Source: Flavobacterium psychrophilum (GTDB taxonomy: Bacteria; Bacteroidota; Bacteroidia; Flavobacteriales; Flavobacteriaceae). Taken from it: a stretch of DNA of 13,794 nt. The notes under the pieces are model-generated. The model was not told where the DNA came from. It was given only the letters and a program-made list of their open reading frames with translations, and searched no databases. This document shows positions 6,017-12,996 of the stretch, in pieces. The stretch covers positions 1-13,794 of the forward strand of contig CAMDQL010000046.1 of the NCBI GenBank assembly GCA_945905915.1, in the 5' to 3' direction. The position numbers and the translations under genes are program-made. Position 1 is the stretch's first letter, and each line of letters begins with the position of its first letter.

Positions 6017-6214
6017 TTACTTAGCAGGTGCAGCTTCAGCAGCAGGTGCAGCAGTAGAATCAGCAGCAACAGCAGTAGAATCAGCAGGAGCCTCTTCAAC
6101 AGCAGGAGCTTCAACAGCAGTTGAATCTACAGCTTCTGTAGTTTCAGCAGCAGTTTCTTTACAAGAAACGAACATAGCAGCAACAATTGCTAAACTTAAA
6201 ATAACTTTTTTCAT
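6017..6214 (-). CDS. Small Ala/Glu/Pro-rich lipoprotein
   Basis: A 65-aa predicted lipoprotein. The signal is MKKVILSLAIVAAMF with lipobox FVSC, so lipidation would be at C18. The mature part of 48 residues has almost no hydrophobic core: it is an extended low-complexity tail of Ala, Glu, Pro, Thr and Ser with DSTA three times (VDSTAVEAPAVEEAPADSTA, then ADSTAAPA). It ends in a lone Lys. The tail looks disordered and acidic, as in envelope spacer proteins. K-E follows the lipidated Cys, only a partial match to the flavobacterial lipoprotein export signal. The gene has its own promoter (6251-6278) and a terminator (5976-5996), so it is a real single-gene transcript despite its repetitive sequence. 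Function unknown; no homologue with a named role is recognised. Confidence 0.75.
   Translation of the reverse strand: MKKVILSLAIVAAMFVSCKETAAETTEAVDSTAVEAPAVEEAPADSTAVAADSTAAPAAEAAPAK
6051..6087 (-). repeat. In-frame 21-bp direct repeat inside the Ala-rich lipoprotein gene
   Basis: GCAGTAGAATCAGCAG occurs at 6051-6066 and again at 6072-6087, a period of 21 bp (seven codons). Each copy encodes the ADSTA core on the minus strand. The period keeps frame, so gain or loss of a unit would change only tail length. Confidence 0.7.
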
Positions 6215-6250
6215 CTTACTAAATTATAAAGGTTAATTATTAATTCAAGG

Positions 6251-6292
6251 CAAAGATATAAATTTTTTAACATGTCAAAATATTTTTTGACA
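6251..6292 (-). promoter_or_regulatory. Promoter of the Ala-rich lipoprotein gene, with an inverted repeat over the -33 box
   Basis: On the minus strand: TTG (6278-6276), a 17-bp spacer and TATCTTTG (6258-6251), an exact consensus match. The ATG is at 6214, giving a leader of about 30 nt. TGTCAAAA (6273-6280) and TTTTGACA (6285-6292) form a perfect 8-bp inverted repeat with a 4-bp centre that includes the -33 TTG, a layout that could serve as an operator. Confidence 0.72.
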
Positions 6293-6378
6293 AATTTTTT
6301 CATTTTTTTTTCATTGCTTTCTTAAATGCTTCATTTCAAATGGCGTGCCAAACTTTTATTTATATTAAATAGTTGTAA

Positions 6379-8532
6379 TTATTTTGTATTTTTTGACTTA
6401 GGATACACTATTGTAATCTCCTCAATAAGGTTTTTAGCACCAGCAAATTTATCAATCACAAACAAAATATAACGTGTGTCTACCATGATGTTTCTGCAGA
6501 TTTCTGGACTGTAATAAATGTCACTCATGGTGCCTTCCCAAACCCTATCAAAGTTTAATCCGATAAGATTTCCTGTTGCATCCAAAGCCGGACTTCCAGA
6601 GTTTCCTCCCGTAGTATGATTTGTTGCAATAAACGCTAATGGCATTTTTCCGTTTTTATCTGCATATTTTCCGAAATCTTTCGCATTATACAAATCGATT
6701 AATTTTTTAGGCACATCAAATTCATAATCCCCTGGCACATATTTTTCCATAACTCCGTCTAAGTAACTTATAGGTTCATAAATAACGGCGTCGCTTGGTT
6801 TATAACCTTTTACTTTTCCATAAGTTACTCGTAACGTACTATTTGCGTCTGGAAAAATTCTATCATTAGGGAAAAATTCTAAAATTCCCTTCATGTAGGT
6901 TCTCTGTAAAGCACTATTTTTCAAGTTGATTTCATCAAATTTAGGCGCTACATTTTTTAGATAACTATCTGCTATTATTTTAACTAGTTTATAGGCCGGA
7001 TCCTGATTTAATTTTTCTAAAATCGCCTTTGCATCACCATTTAATAATTCTTTCAAGCCATTATAGTTGGTCAATTTTGAGTTATCAAAAATAAGTCTTG
7101 CTGATAATGTTGGATTGATATTTTGTACCGATTCTGGTAAAAATTGTTTTGGCGATTTTGTAGCGTATAAACCGATTAATTGTTCAAAAACTTTTTCGTC
7201 AACTTGCGCACTATAATCTTTATAAATACTTTCAAATCCAGATATTAAATTATTTTTTCTATCATTAAAAGATTGCTCTCCTTTTGTATTGTAAACTTGT
7301 TCTAATTGATATAATCGGTAAGCAAAGGATAAAATTTCTGAATTACGTAAAACAACTTCTGTAAAGTAATCTCTTGCAATATCTAATTCCTTAATTTCTG
7401 AATAGTTTTTATCAAAATCAGCTAAAATTGTCCCATATTCAGCTTGTTTTCCTGCTTTATTTACTCTTTCTTGGAATTTTTTTTCAAAATCTTTTTTGAT
7501 GGCAACTGCATTTGATTTTTTCAAACCTTTAGTTTCTCCAATCCATTTTTTCCAATAATTAGCAACTCCAGCATATTTTGAAGCATATTGAATTTTAATC
7601 GCATTGTCTTTTCTCATGAAACCATCTTGTACTTTTAAAGCAGCATCACGTATTTCAATTTTTGCAGGATTCAAATCATTTACAATTTGCGCTACAGCAA
7701 ATGAGGGTAAATATTCCTGAGTTCTTCCCGGATAGCCCATTACCATTGTAAAATCGTTTTCTTGAATTCCTTTTGCAGAAACGGGAAAAAAGTGTTTTGG
7801 TTTATAAGGAACGTTGTCTTTTGAATATTCTGCAGGGCGATTGTTTTGATCAGCATAGATTCTAAATAAAGAGAAATCACCTGTATGACGAGGCCACACC
7901 CAGTTATCAGTATCTGATCCAAATTTTCCAATTGAACTAGGCGGAGCACCAACTAATCGAACATCTTTAAAGGTTTCGGTTACAAACAACACGTATTGAT
8001 TTCCGTCATAAAAAGCACGAATCATCGCTTCCTGCCATGCTTCTTTTGGAAAACTTTTGCTTAAAGCAGCTATATTTTGTTGAATTTTCTTTTGTTTGTC
8101 ACTTTCCGAAGGAAGATTTAAAACACCGTCAAAAATTTTAGCGGTTACATCTTCAATTTTAATAATGAAAGTAACTGTTAGATCTTTATTTGGTAATTCA
8201 TCTTCCATTTTGTAGGCCCAAAAACCATCAGTTAAATAATCATCTTCAACAGTTGAATGACTTTGAATATTGTCATAACCACAATGGTGATTAGTTAAAA
8301 GAAGCCCTTTTGGAGAAATCATTTCTGCAGTACAACCTCCATCAAAATGAGGAACAGCATCTTTTAGGCTAGAATTATTTACCGAATAAATATCATCGGC
8401 ACTAATTTTCATTCCCAAGGCTTTCATTTCTTTTTCGTTGCCTCCTTTTAAAAGGCTAGGAATCCACATGCCACCTTGTTGTGCAAAGACGGGTAAAACC
8501 AATAAAATAAGTAATATTCTAAAAAACTTCAT
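6379..8532 (-). CDS. S46 family dipeptidyl-peptidase, DPP11-like (Asp/Glu-specific)
   Basis: A 717-aa periplasmic serine exopeptidase that removes dipeptides from peptide N-termini, feeding peptide uptake. The signal peptide is MKFFRILLILLVLPVFA, cleaved before Q18. The mature start QQGGMWIPSLL is typical of S46. The chymotrypsin-like halves carry LLLTNHHCGY (catalytic His at 82/83), the SDTDNWVWPRHTGDFSLFR block with D219 as the probable Asp, and TGGNSGSPAL with nucleophile S645. R663 in LNFDRVWEGTMSDIYY occupies the position known in the family to separate DPP11 (Arg, acidic P1) from DPP7 (Gly, hydrophobic P1), so Asp/Glu preference is inferred. There is no T9SS C-terminal domain. The start is ATG 8532 because it opens the signal peptide; 14 more upstream codons are in frame but polar. 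Both flanking genes are small lipoproteins. No clear terminator is seen downstream. Confidence 0.93.
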   Translation of the reverse strand: MKFFRILLILLVLPVFAQQGGMWIPSLLKGGNEKEMKALGMKISADDIYSVNNSSLKDAVPHFDGGCTAEMISPKGLLLTNHHCGYDNIQSHSTVEDDYLTDGFWAYKMEDELPNKDLTVTFIIKIEDVTAKIFDGVLNLPSESDKQKKIQQNIAALSKSFPKEAWQEAMIRAFYDGNQYVLFVTETFKDVRLVGAPPSSIGKFGSDTDNWVWPRHTGDFSLFRIYADQNNRPAEYSKDNVPYKPKHFFPVSAKGIQENDFTMVMGYPGRTQEYLPSFAVAQIVNDLNPAKIEIRDAALKVQDGFMRKDNAIKIQYASKYAGVANYWKKWIGETKGLKKSNAVAIKKDFEKKFQERVNKAGKQAEYGTILADFDKNYSEIKELDIARDYFTEVVLRNSEILSFAYRLYQLEQVYNTKGEQSFNDRKNNLISGFESIYKDYSAQVDEKVFEQLIGLYATKSPKQFLPESVQNINPTLSARLIFDNSKLTNYNGLKELLNGDAKAILEKLNQDPAYKLVKIIADSYLKNVAPKFDEINLKNSALQRTYMKGILEFFPNDRIFPDANSTLRVTYGKVKGYKPSDAVIYEPISYLDGVMEKYVPGDYEFDVPKKLIDLYNAKDFGKYADKNGKMPLAFIATNHTTGGNSGSPALDATGNLIGLNFDRVWEGTMSDIYYSPEICRNIMVDTRYILFVIDKFAGAKNLIEEITIVYPKSKNTK

Positions 8533-8600
8533 AGTATTATAATTAATTTGTAATGCAATTTTTAACGATTGCAAGATACAATTTTGTTGCTTTTGTTTAT

Positions 8601-8633
8601 AAAAAAAATCCTCATGTTGTGTTGATGAGGATT
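8601..8633 (-). terminator. Terminator of the helical lipoprotein gene
   Basis: AATCCTCAT (8607-8615) and ATGAGGATT (8625-8633) form a perfect 9-bp stem with a 9-nt loop. On the minus strand it is followed by eight T (8608-8601). It begins 6 bp after the lipoprotein stop and separates it from the S46 gene. Confidence 0.85.
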
Positions 8634-8638
8634 AATTT

Positions 8639-8887
8639 TTACTCTTTTGCCGATTCTTTAATTTTTTTTGCCTCTTGTTCTACTTTTTCGGCACCTTTAA
8701 CTAAAAGTTCTTTTGCGCCTACTTTTGAAGAATCAATAGCATTTTCTGCTTTTGTTTTAACAGAATCAATCGACTCTTTTACATCAGTTGAAACCGCTGC
8801 AGAGGCTTCTTTTAATTTTTCTTGGGTTTCTTCTTTACAAGCCATTCCTATTGTTGTAACAGCAAGTAATGCAATTATTTTTCTCAT
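8639..8887 (-). CDS. Small helical lipoprotein with a possible surface-export signal
   Basis: An 82-aa predicted lipoprotein. The signal is MRKIIALLAVTTI with lipobox GMAC, placing the lipid on C17. The next residues are K18-E19-E20, which fits the K-(D/E)2 lipoprotein export signal described for Bacteroidota surface lipoproteins. The mature part is a single highly charged amphipathic helix with Lys/Glu/Ala/Ser-rich repeats (DVKESIDSVKTKAENAIDS, then KELLVKGAEKVEQEAKKIKE). It lacks aromatic residues and Cys and could form a coiled coil. It lies 62 bp after fabD on the same strand and has its own terminator. A promoter is not clear: TATTTTG (8926-8920) is a near match only. Function unknown. 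It resembles the lipoprotein at 6017-6214 in its CKE start and DS-containing tail but not in alignable sequence. Confidence 0.75.
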   Translation of the reverse strand: MRKIIALLAVTTIGMACKEETQEKLKEASAAVSTDVKESIDSVKTKAENAIDSSKVGAKELLVKGAEKVEQEAKKIKESAKE

Positions 8888-8949
8888 AATGAAGGATTTA
8901 ATTTTTATAAATATAACAAAATAGGTGCCAAATTAAAAAATTGAAATAA

Positions 8950-9819
8950 TTATGCCGAAATCGTTTCGACTTCTTTATCAATTTTATTAACCAATCCAAC
9001 TAAAACTTTTCCAGGTCCCACTTCTGTAAAACTTGTAGCGCCATCAGCAATCATTTGATTAACGGATTGAGTCCATTTTACTGCACCTGTTAGTTGAGAA
9101 ATCAAATTATTTTTAATTTCAGAAGGATTTGAAACTGCCTTAGCGGTTACGTTTTGATACACAGGGCAAGTAGGATTAGAGAAAGTTGTTGCTTCAATAG
9201 CAGCAGCTAGTGCTGAACTTGCAGGTTCCATCATTGGTGAGTGGAAAGCACCTCCAACTGGTAAAATTAAAGCACGTTTGGCTCCAGCTTCTTTCATTTT
9301 TTCGCAAGCTAATTCTACGGCTTTATATTCGCCCGAAATTACTAATTGACCTGGACAGTTATAATTCGCTGCCACTACAACACCATCTATCGATGCACAA
9401 ATATCTTCTACTATGTTATCTTCTAAATTTAATACAGCAGCCATAGTCGATGGTGTGATTTCACATGCTTTTTGCATGGCTAAAGCTCTTTTAGAAACTA
9501 ATTTTAAGCCATCTTCAAAAGATAAAGCACCATTGACAACTAAAGCAGAAAATTCGCCTAATGAATGCCCGGCAACCATATCAGGTTTTACCTCTAAAAC
9601 TTTAGCTAAAATCACCGAATGTAAAAAAACAGCTGGTTGAGTTACTTTAGTTTCTTTTAATTCTTCAGCGGTTCCTTCAAACATAATATCTGTAATTCGG
9701 AAACCTAAAATTTCATTAGCTCTTTCAAATAAATCTTTTGCTACTGCTGAGGTTTCATATAAATCTTTACCCATTCCTGGGAATTGTGCTCCTTGACCTG
9801 GAAATACGTATGCTTTCAT
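8950..9819 (-). CDS. fabD: Malonyl-CoA:ACP transacylase FabD
   Basis: A 289-aa cytoplasmic enzyme that moves malonyl from CoA to acyl carrier protein, the supply step for type II fatty-acid elongation. The N-terminus MKAYVFPGQGAQFPGMG is the family signature. The nucleophile is S86 in GHSLGEFSA, R111 (SKRALAMQ) binds the malonyl carboxylate, and H193 in GGAFHSPMM completes the dyad. NYNCPGQLVISG (152-163) and a VGPGKVLVGL stretch near the C-terminus also match. The length is normal and no change is seen in key residues. It is not clustered with other fab genes here: pirin lies 85 bp upstream and a small lipoprotein 62 bp downstream. A -7 box at 9870-9863 suggests its own promoter, though read-through from the pirin operon is possible because no terminator separates them. 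Confidence 0.97.
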   Translation of the reverse strand: MKAYVFPGQGAQFPGMGKDLYETSAVAKDLFERANEILGFRITDIMFEGTAEELKETKVTQPAVFLHSVILAKVLEVKPDMVAGHSLGEFSALVVNGALSFEDGLKLVSKRALAMQKACEITPSTMAAVLNLEDNIVEDICASIDGVVVAANYNCPGQLVISGEYKAVELACEKMKEAGAKRALILPVGGAFHSPMMEPASSALAAAIEATTFSNPTCPVYQNVTAKAVSNPSEIKNNLISQLTGAVKWTQSVNQMIADGATSFTEVGPGKVLVGLVNKIDKEVETISA

Positions 9820-9826
9820 AAGTTTT

Positions 9827-9851
9827 GTTTCAAGTTTAAAGTTTCAAGTTT
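9827..9851. repeat. Direct repeat in the fabD leader
   Basis: GTTTCAAGTTT occurs at 9827-9837 and 9841-9851 with AAA between, a 14-bp period. On the minus strand it lies in the fabD leader between the proposed -7 box and the ATG. No role is evident. Confidence 0.6.
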
Positions 9852-9862
9852 TTCTTGAATGG

Positions 9863-9870
9863 CAAAAATA
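9863..9870 (-). promoter_or_regulatory. Probable -7 box of fabD
   Basis: TATTTTTG read from 9870 to 9863 matches TAnnTTTG exactly and lies 43 bp before the ATG. No TTG is seen at the expected distance upstream, so the -33 part is weak. Confidence 0.5.
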
Positions 9871-9904
9871 ACATTTTTTTTAACAGAACACTGAATACTA
9901 TTTA

Positions 9905-10618
9905 TTATTCCATTGGAATTTCCATTAATAAAAACTTCGCATCAGTTGTGGCTGTAAATTCCAATTTATTAAAATCCCAAATTCCAAAACCATCTCGGGT
10001 TTCTAATTCCTGACCATTAACCGTAATTGTTCCTGAAATCACAAACACATACATCCCATTGCCTTCTTTTTTTATTTCGTAAGTTTTGGAAAAATCTTTG
10101 TCGAAATCCGCTAAGTGAAACCAAGCGTCTTGATGAATCCAAACGCCTTCATTAACTTCATTTGGCGATAAAATTTGAGCAAAATTATTTTTTTGTTTGG
10201 CAACATCTAATGTAATTTGTTGGTAACGAGGTGTTACATTTCTAGTTTTTGGGAACAACCAAATTTGAAATAATTTTGTTTGTAAATCAGCATTCGGATT
10301 GAACTCACTGTGTTGAATTCCAGTACCAGCACTCATAACTTGGACATCGCCCGTTTTGATGATAGATTTATTTCCCATACTATCTTTGTGTGCCAAATCA
10401 CCTTCGAGTGGAATAGTGATAATTTCCATATTATCGTGTGGATGCGTGCCAAAACCCATTCCTGGGGCAACTGTGTCGTCATTTAAAACGCGCAACACTC
10501 CAAATTGAACTCTTTCTGGATTGTACCAACTTGCAAAACTAAAACTATGATAAGCGTTTAACCAACCGTGATTGGCGTGACCTCTTGTGTTTGCTTTATG
10601 TAAAACTGTATCTCCCAT
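9905..10618 (-). CDS. Pirin family protein (YhhW-like cupin)
   Basis: A 237-aa bicupin of the pirin family, soluble with no signal peptide. It has the four metal ligands of the N-terminal cupin: H59 and H61 in GTHPHDNMEIIT, H103 and E105 in GTGIQHSEF. This is the arrangement of E. coli YhhW, which has quercetinase activity in vitro. The family start is intact, with RGHANHGWLNAYHSFSFA at residues 12-29. The C-terminal half (about 130-237) has the usual degenerate cupin and ends near FLLMEIP. The physiological substrate of bacterial pirins is generally unknown, so only a metal-dependent oxygenase or regulatory role can be suggested. ATG 10618 is 8 bp after the stop of the DUF6370 gene, so it is the last gene of a U32-DUF6370-pirin operon. 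Confidence 0.94.
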   Translation of the reverse strand: MGDTVLHKANTRGHANHGWLNAYHSFSFASWYNPERVQFGVLRVLNDDTVAPGMGFGTHPHDNMEIITIPLEGDLAHKDSMGNKSIIKTGDVQVMSAGTGIQHSEFNPNADLQTKLFQIWLFPKTRNVTPRYQQITLDVAKQKNNFAQILSPNEVNEGVWIHQDAWFHLADFDKDFSKTYEIKKEGNGMYVFVISGTITVNGQELETRDGFGIWDFNKLEFTATTDAKFLLMEIPME

Positions 10619-10626
10619 AGATTTTT

Positions 10627-10956
10627 CTATAATTTAGGTAGCTGTATGGGCATTAATTTAAAATACGTTACAATAAATAAATTATCTTTTATTTCTCCAA
10701 CAACTTCTGCCTTTCTTATGCAGGTACAAAATCCATCTTTGCCGTGGGCATCGCCATGAGAATCAATAGAAGTTCCTTTCACAAAATAAGATTTACCTTC
10801 AATTCTTACAGCTAAATCGCAACCTTTTTCTTTCATTCCAAACTGACATTGGCCACAAGAAGCTTCTACAATTTGAATTTTCGAAGTTTCATTTTTTTCT
10901 TGAGCGAAAATAATTGCGCTGTTACATATCAATAAAAATAATAGTATTTTTTTCAT
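10627..10956 (-). CDS. Exported Cys/His-rich DUF6370-type protein
   Basis: A 109-aa secreted or periplasmic protein. The signal peptide MKKILLFLLICNSAIIFA is cleaved before Q19. C11 in the signal lacks a small residue before it, so lipidation is unlikely. The mature protein of about 91 residues carries a C34-GQ-C37 pair, C46 (KGCDLAVRI), H67 and H71 (SHGDAHGKDG) and C77-T-C79. These five Cys and two His make a likely metal or redox site. I recognise the EASCGQCQFG and GDAHGKDGFC pattern as that of the DUF6370 family of Bacteroidota, which has no assigned function known to me. It sits 15 bp after the U32 gene and 8 bp before pirin, so it is co-transcribed with both. The start is fixed by the signal peptide. 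Confidence 0.8.
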   Translation of the reverse strand: MKKILLFLLICNSAIIFAQEKNETSKIQIVEASCGQCQFGMKEKGCDLAVRIEGKSYFVKGTSIDSHGDAHGKDGFCTCIRKAEVVGEIKDNLFIVTYFKLMPIQLPKL

Positions 10957-10971
10957 GGTTAGAGTATTAAA

Positions 10972-12837
10972 TTAATCTTCGTCTTCAATTTCAAATTCGG
11001 CATCTTTTTCCCAAATTTCCATTTCGCAAGGTTTGCAATTAAATTTTAGTTTGTATTCCAATTCGCCTTGTTTCAAAACTAAAGGTTCTTTTACCTTTTT
11101 ATCCATGTTTTCACGATGGTATTTTGGACAGCGTTCTAATTCATATTTGATGCAATATTTTGTGGTCATTACACGAGATTTACCAGGATCCCATTGTAAT
11201 TCGAATGCTTTTTCGATTTCGGTTACACCATGACGTTCGTAGAATTTTCGAGCGGTTTTATTGGAAACATTGTACATAAAATCCAATTTAGTTTCTGGAT
11301 AAGGATGTGATGTTTTTACCATTTGATGCTCCTTTCGAACATAATTATTCAAACGAATTTCCGATAACTGTTCGAAAACGGTTCTTCGCATTTCGTTAAT
11401 TTTCGATATTGGTAAAAACCAATTTTGAGAAAATTCAATCGTAATTTCATCAGCATTATAGGGTGTAAACCCAGTTTTTGCTAAATTAACTTTGAAATTT
11501 TCTGCTATAGATTCATTATTTTTAGTAAGCTCTTTTTGGTGAATTAAATTAGCAATACTTACATTTCCATCTTCGTCAGTTGCGATTAATTCAAAACCCG
11601 TTTCGTTTTCTTTTAACACTAAAGTGGTACTGATTTTTCGAACGGCACTGTCTTCACGTTCTACCAATTTAATGAAAGCGGCATCGTTATTTCTATAGAT
11701 GAACGTACCTTCTTTGATTTCTTTCAATACATTTGGATAAATAATTCCGTTTTCGGCACGGTTGACGTAAATTCCTTCGGCTTCGTTGTTTTCGTTGATA
11801 AAACACAATCCGTCACCATTATTTAACAATTCACCATTTTCAATTTCGTACGAATTGCCAATTGTTTTTATTAGTTTTCCTATATATTGTCCTTTCGATT
11901 TTGGACTTTCCCAAGAACCTATTGATTGATGCCTTTCGTTTACAAAATAATCGGTATAACCACGATTAAAGGTTCTATCTAATGAAGAATCAAACAAAAA
12001 CGTGCATTTTCCAGAAGAAGCTTTGGTGTATTTTTCAGGATTTTCAGCTAAGAATGCATCTAATTTCTGACGTAAATAGGAAACGTTATTTTTTACATAT
12101 ACGATATCTTTCAATCGCCCTTCAATTTTAAACGAACTAATTCCTGCTTCGACTAAATTTGGAATTTGATTGGAAACATCAAAATCTTTAATCGAAAGTA
12201 AATGACTGTTTTTGATTAAAGTGTCGCCATTTCCGTCAATTAAATTATAGGGTAAACGGCAATTTTGCGCACAAGAACCTCTGTTTGCTGAACGTTCTCC
12301 ATTGGCAACACTCATATAACAATTTCCGCTAAACGAAACACATAAGGCACCCGTTACGAAAAACTCTAACTCAACATCAGTAGCTTCGCTGATTTCTTTG
12401 ATTTGATGCAAGTTTAATTCACGTGCTAAAACGGCACGCTTGATTCCGGCATCAGCCAAAAATTTAATTTTATCTGCATCCCGATTGTTAGCTTGCGTGC
12501 TGGCATGTAATACGATTGGAGGCAATTCCATTTCCATAATTGCCATATCTTGAATAATCAAGGCATCTACGCCTATCTCATATAATTTCCAAATCAACTG
12601 ACGGCAAGGTTCTAATTCATTATCATATAAAATGGTATTGATAACCACAAAAACCTGAGCATTAAATAAATGTGCATATTTTACTAACTCGGCAATATCT
12701 TCAACAGAATTGGTAGCATTTGAACGAGCACCATATAAAGGAGCGCCAATATAAACCGCATCGGCACCACTATTTATAGCTGCTATTCCTTGTATTAAAT
12801 TTTTTGCAGGCGCTAAAATTTCGATCTTCTTCTTCAT
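10972..12837 (-). CDS. Peptidase U32 family protein (RlhA/TrhP-like)
   Basis: A 621-aa member of the U32 family, whose characterised E. coli members RlhA and TrhP take part in RNA hydroxylation (23S rRNA C2501 and tRNA wobble uridine, using prephenate and an Fe-S cluster) rather than proteolysis. The N-terminal barrel begins KIEILAPAKNLIQGIAAINSGADAVYIG. The U32 signature is present as ELEFFVTGALCVSFSGNCYMS with C166 and C173, followed by C189 and C193 (GSCAQNCRLPYNLI), a likely cluster-binding set. The C-terminal region adds C562, C570, C601 and C604, a second Cys group typical of the longer form. The substrate RNA cannot be chosen from sequence. The start is ATG 12837, since KKKIEILAPA begins the barrel; an 11-codon upstream extension is in frame but unsupported. 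It is the first gene of an operon with the DUF6370 and pirin genes. Confidence 0.92.
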   Translation of the reverse strand: MKKKIEILAPAKNLIQGIAAINSGADAVYIGAPLYGARSNATNSVEDIAELVKYAHLFNAQVFVVINTILYDNELEPCRQLIWKLYEIGVDALIIQDMAIMEMELPPIVLHASTQANNRDADKIKFLADAGIKRAVLARELNLHQIKEISEATDVELEFFVTGALCVSFSGNCYMSVANGERSANRGSCAQNCRLPYNLIDGNGDTLIKNSHLLSIKDFDVSNQIPNLVEAGISSFKIEGRLKDIVYVKNNVSYLRQKLDAFLAENPEKYTKASSGKCTFLFDSSLDRTFNRGYTDYFVNERHQSIGSWESPKSKGQYIGKLIKTIGNSYEIENGELLNNGDGLCFINENNEAEGIYVNRAENGIIYPNVLKEIKEGTFIYRNNDAAFIKLVEREDSAVRKISTTLVLKENETGFELIATDEDGNVSIANLIHQKELTKNNESIAENFKVNLAKTGFTPYNADEITIEFSQNWFLPISKINEMRRTVFEQLSEIRLNNYVRKEHQMVKTSHPYPETKLDFMYNVSNKTARKFYERHGVTEIEKAFELQWDPGKSRVMTTKYCIKYELERCPKYHRENMDKKVKEPLVLKQGELEYKLKFNCKPCEMEIWEKDAEFEIEDED

Positions 12838-12880
12838 TAGTAAAGCTTTAATTATTTGGAATTTGCCCAAAAAAAGTATG

Positions 12881-12888
12881 CAAAGTTC
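12881..12888 (-). promoter_or_regulatory. Possible -7 box of the U32 operon
   Basis: GAACTTTG read from 12888 to 12881 differs from TAnnTTTG at one position and lies 43 bp before the U32 ATG. The nearest upstream TTG is 26 bp away, beyond the usual spacing. The aminotransferase terminator lies upstream, so a promoter is expected somewhere in 12838-12942. Confidence 0.35.
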
Positions 12889-12942
12889 TTATAAAAAATT
12901 CGAGATTTCTAATTCAAGTTCGCTTTTTTTGAATTTAGAGCA

Positions 12943-12980
12943 TAAAAAAACACGAATTACACTATTGTATAATTCGTGTT
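12943..12980 (-). terminator. Strong terminator of the aminotransferase gene
   Basis: AACACGAATTA (12949-12959) and TAATTCGTGTT (12970-12980) are perfect complements over 11 bp. Three further inner pairs are possible on the minus strand, one a G-U wobble. The hairpin runs into seven T on the minus strand (12950-12944). It lies 16 bp after the stop. Confidence 0.9.
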
Positions 12981-12996
12981 GAATATATTTTTTGAT

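Noticed and set aside
5988..6236. 82-aa open frame on the plus strand, Ala/Ser-rich
   Set aside because: It is the complement of the GCA-rich lipoprotein gene, which has a signal peptide, promoter and terminator of its own; the plus frame starts inside a terminator.
7740..7952. 70-aa open frame within the S46 gene
   Set aside because: A shifted-frame shadow on the same strand; the S46 frame is intact and continuous.
8553..8924. 123-aa open frame on the plus strand
   Set aside because: It lies opposite the helical lipoprotein and its terminator; no family match, and no plus-strand promoter.
9210..9640. Two plus-strand open frames of 78 and 75 aa opposite fabD
   Set aside because: They are complements of the fabD coding sequence, whose catalytic motifs are all present.
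12838..12870. An 11-codon extension of the U32 protein
   Set aside because: The family barrel begins at KKKIEILAPA from ATG 12837; the extension adds no family-like residues.
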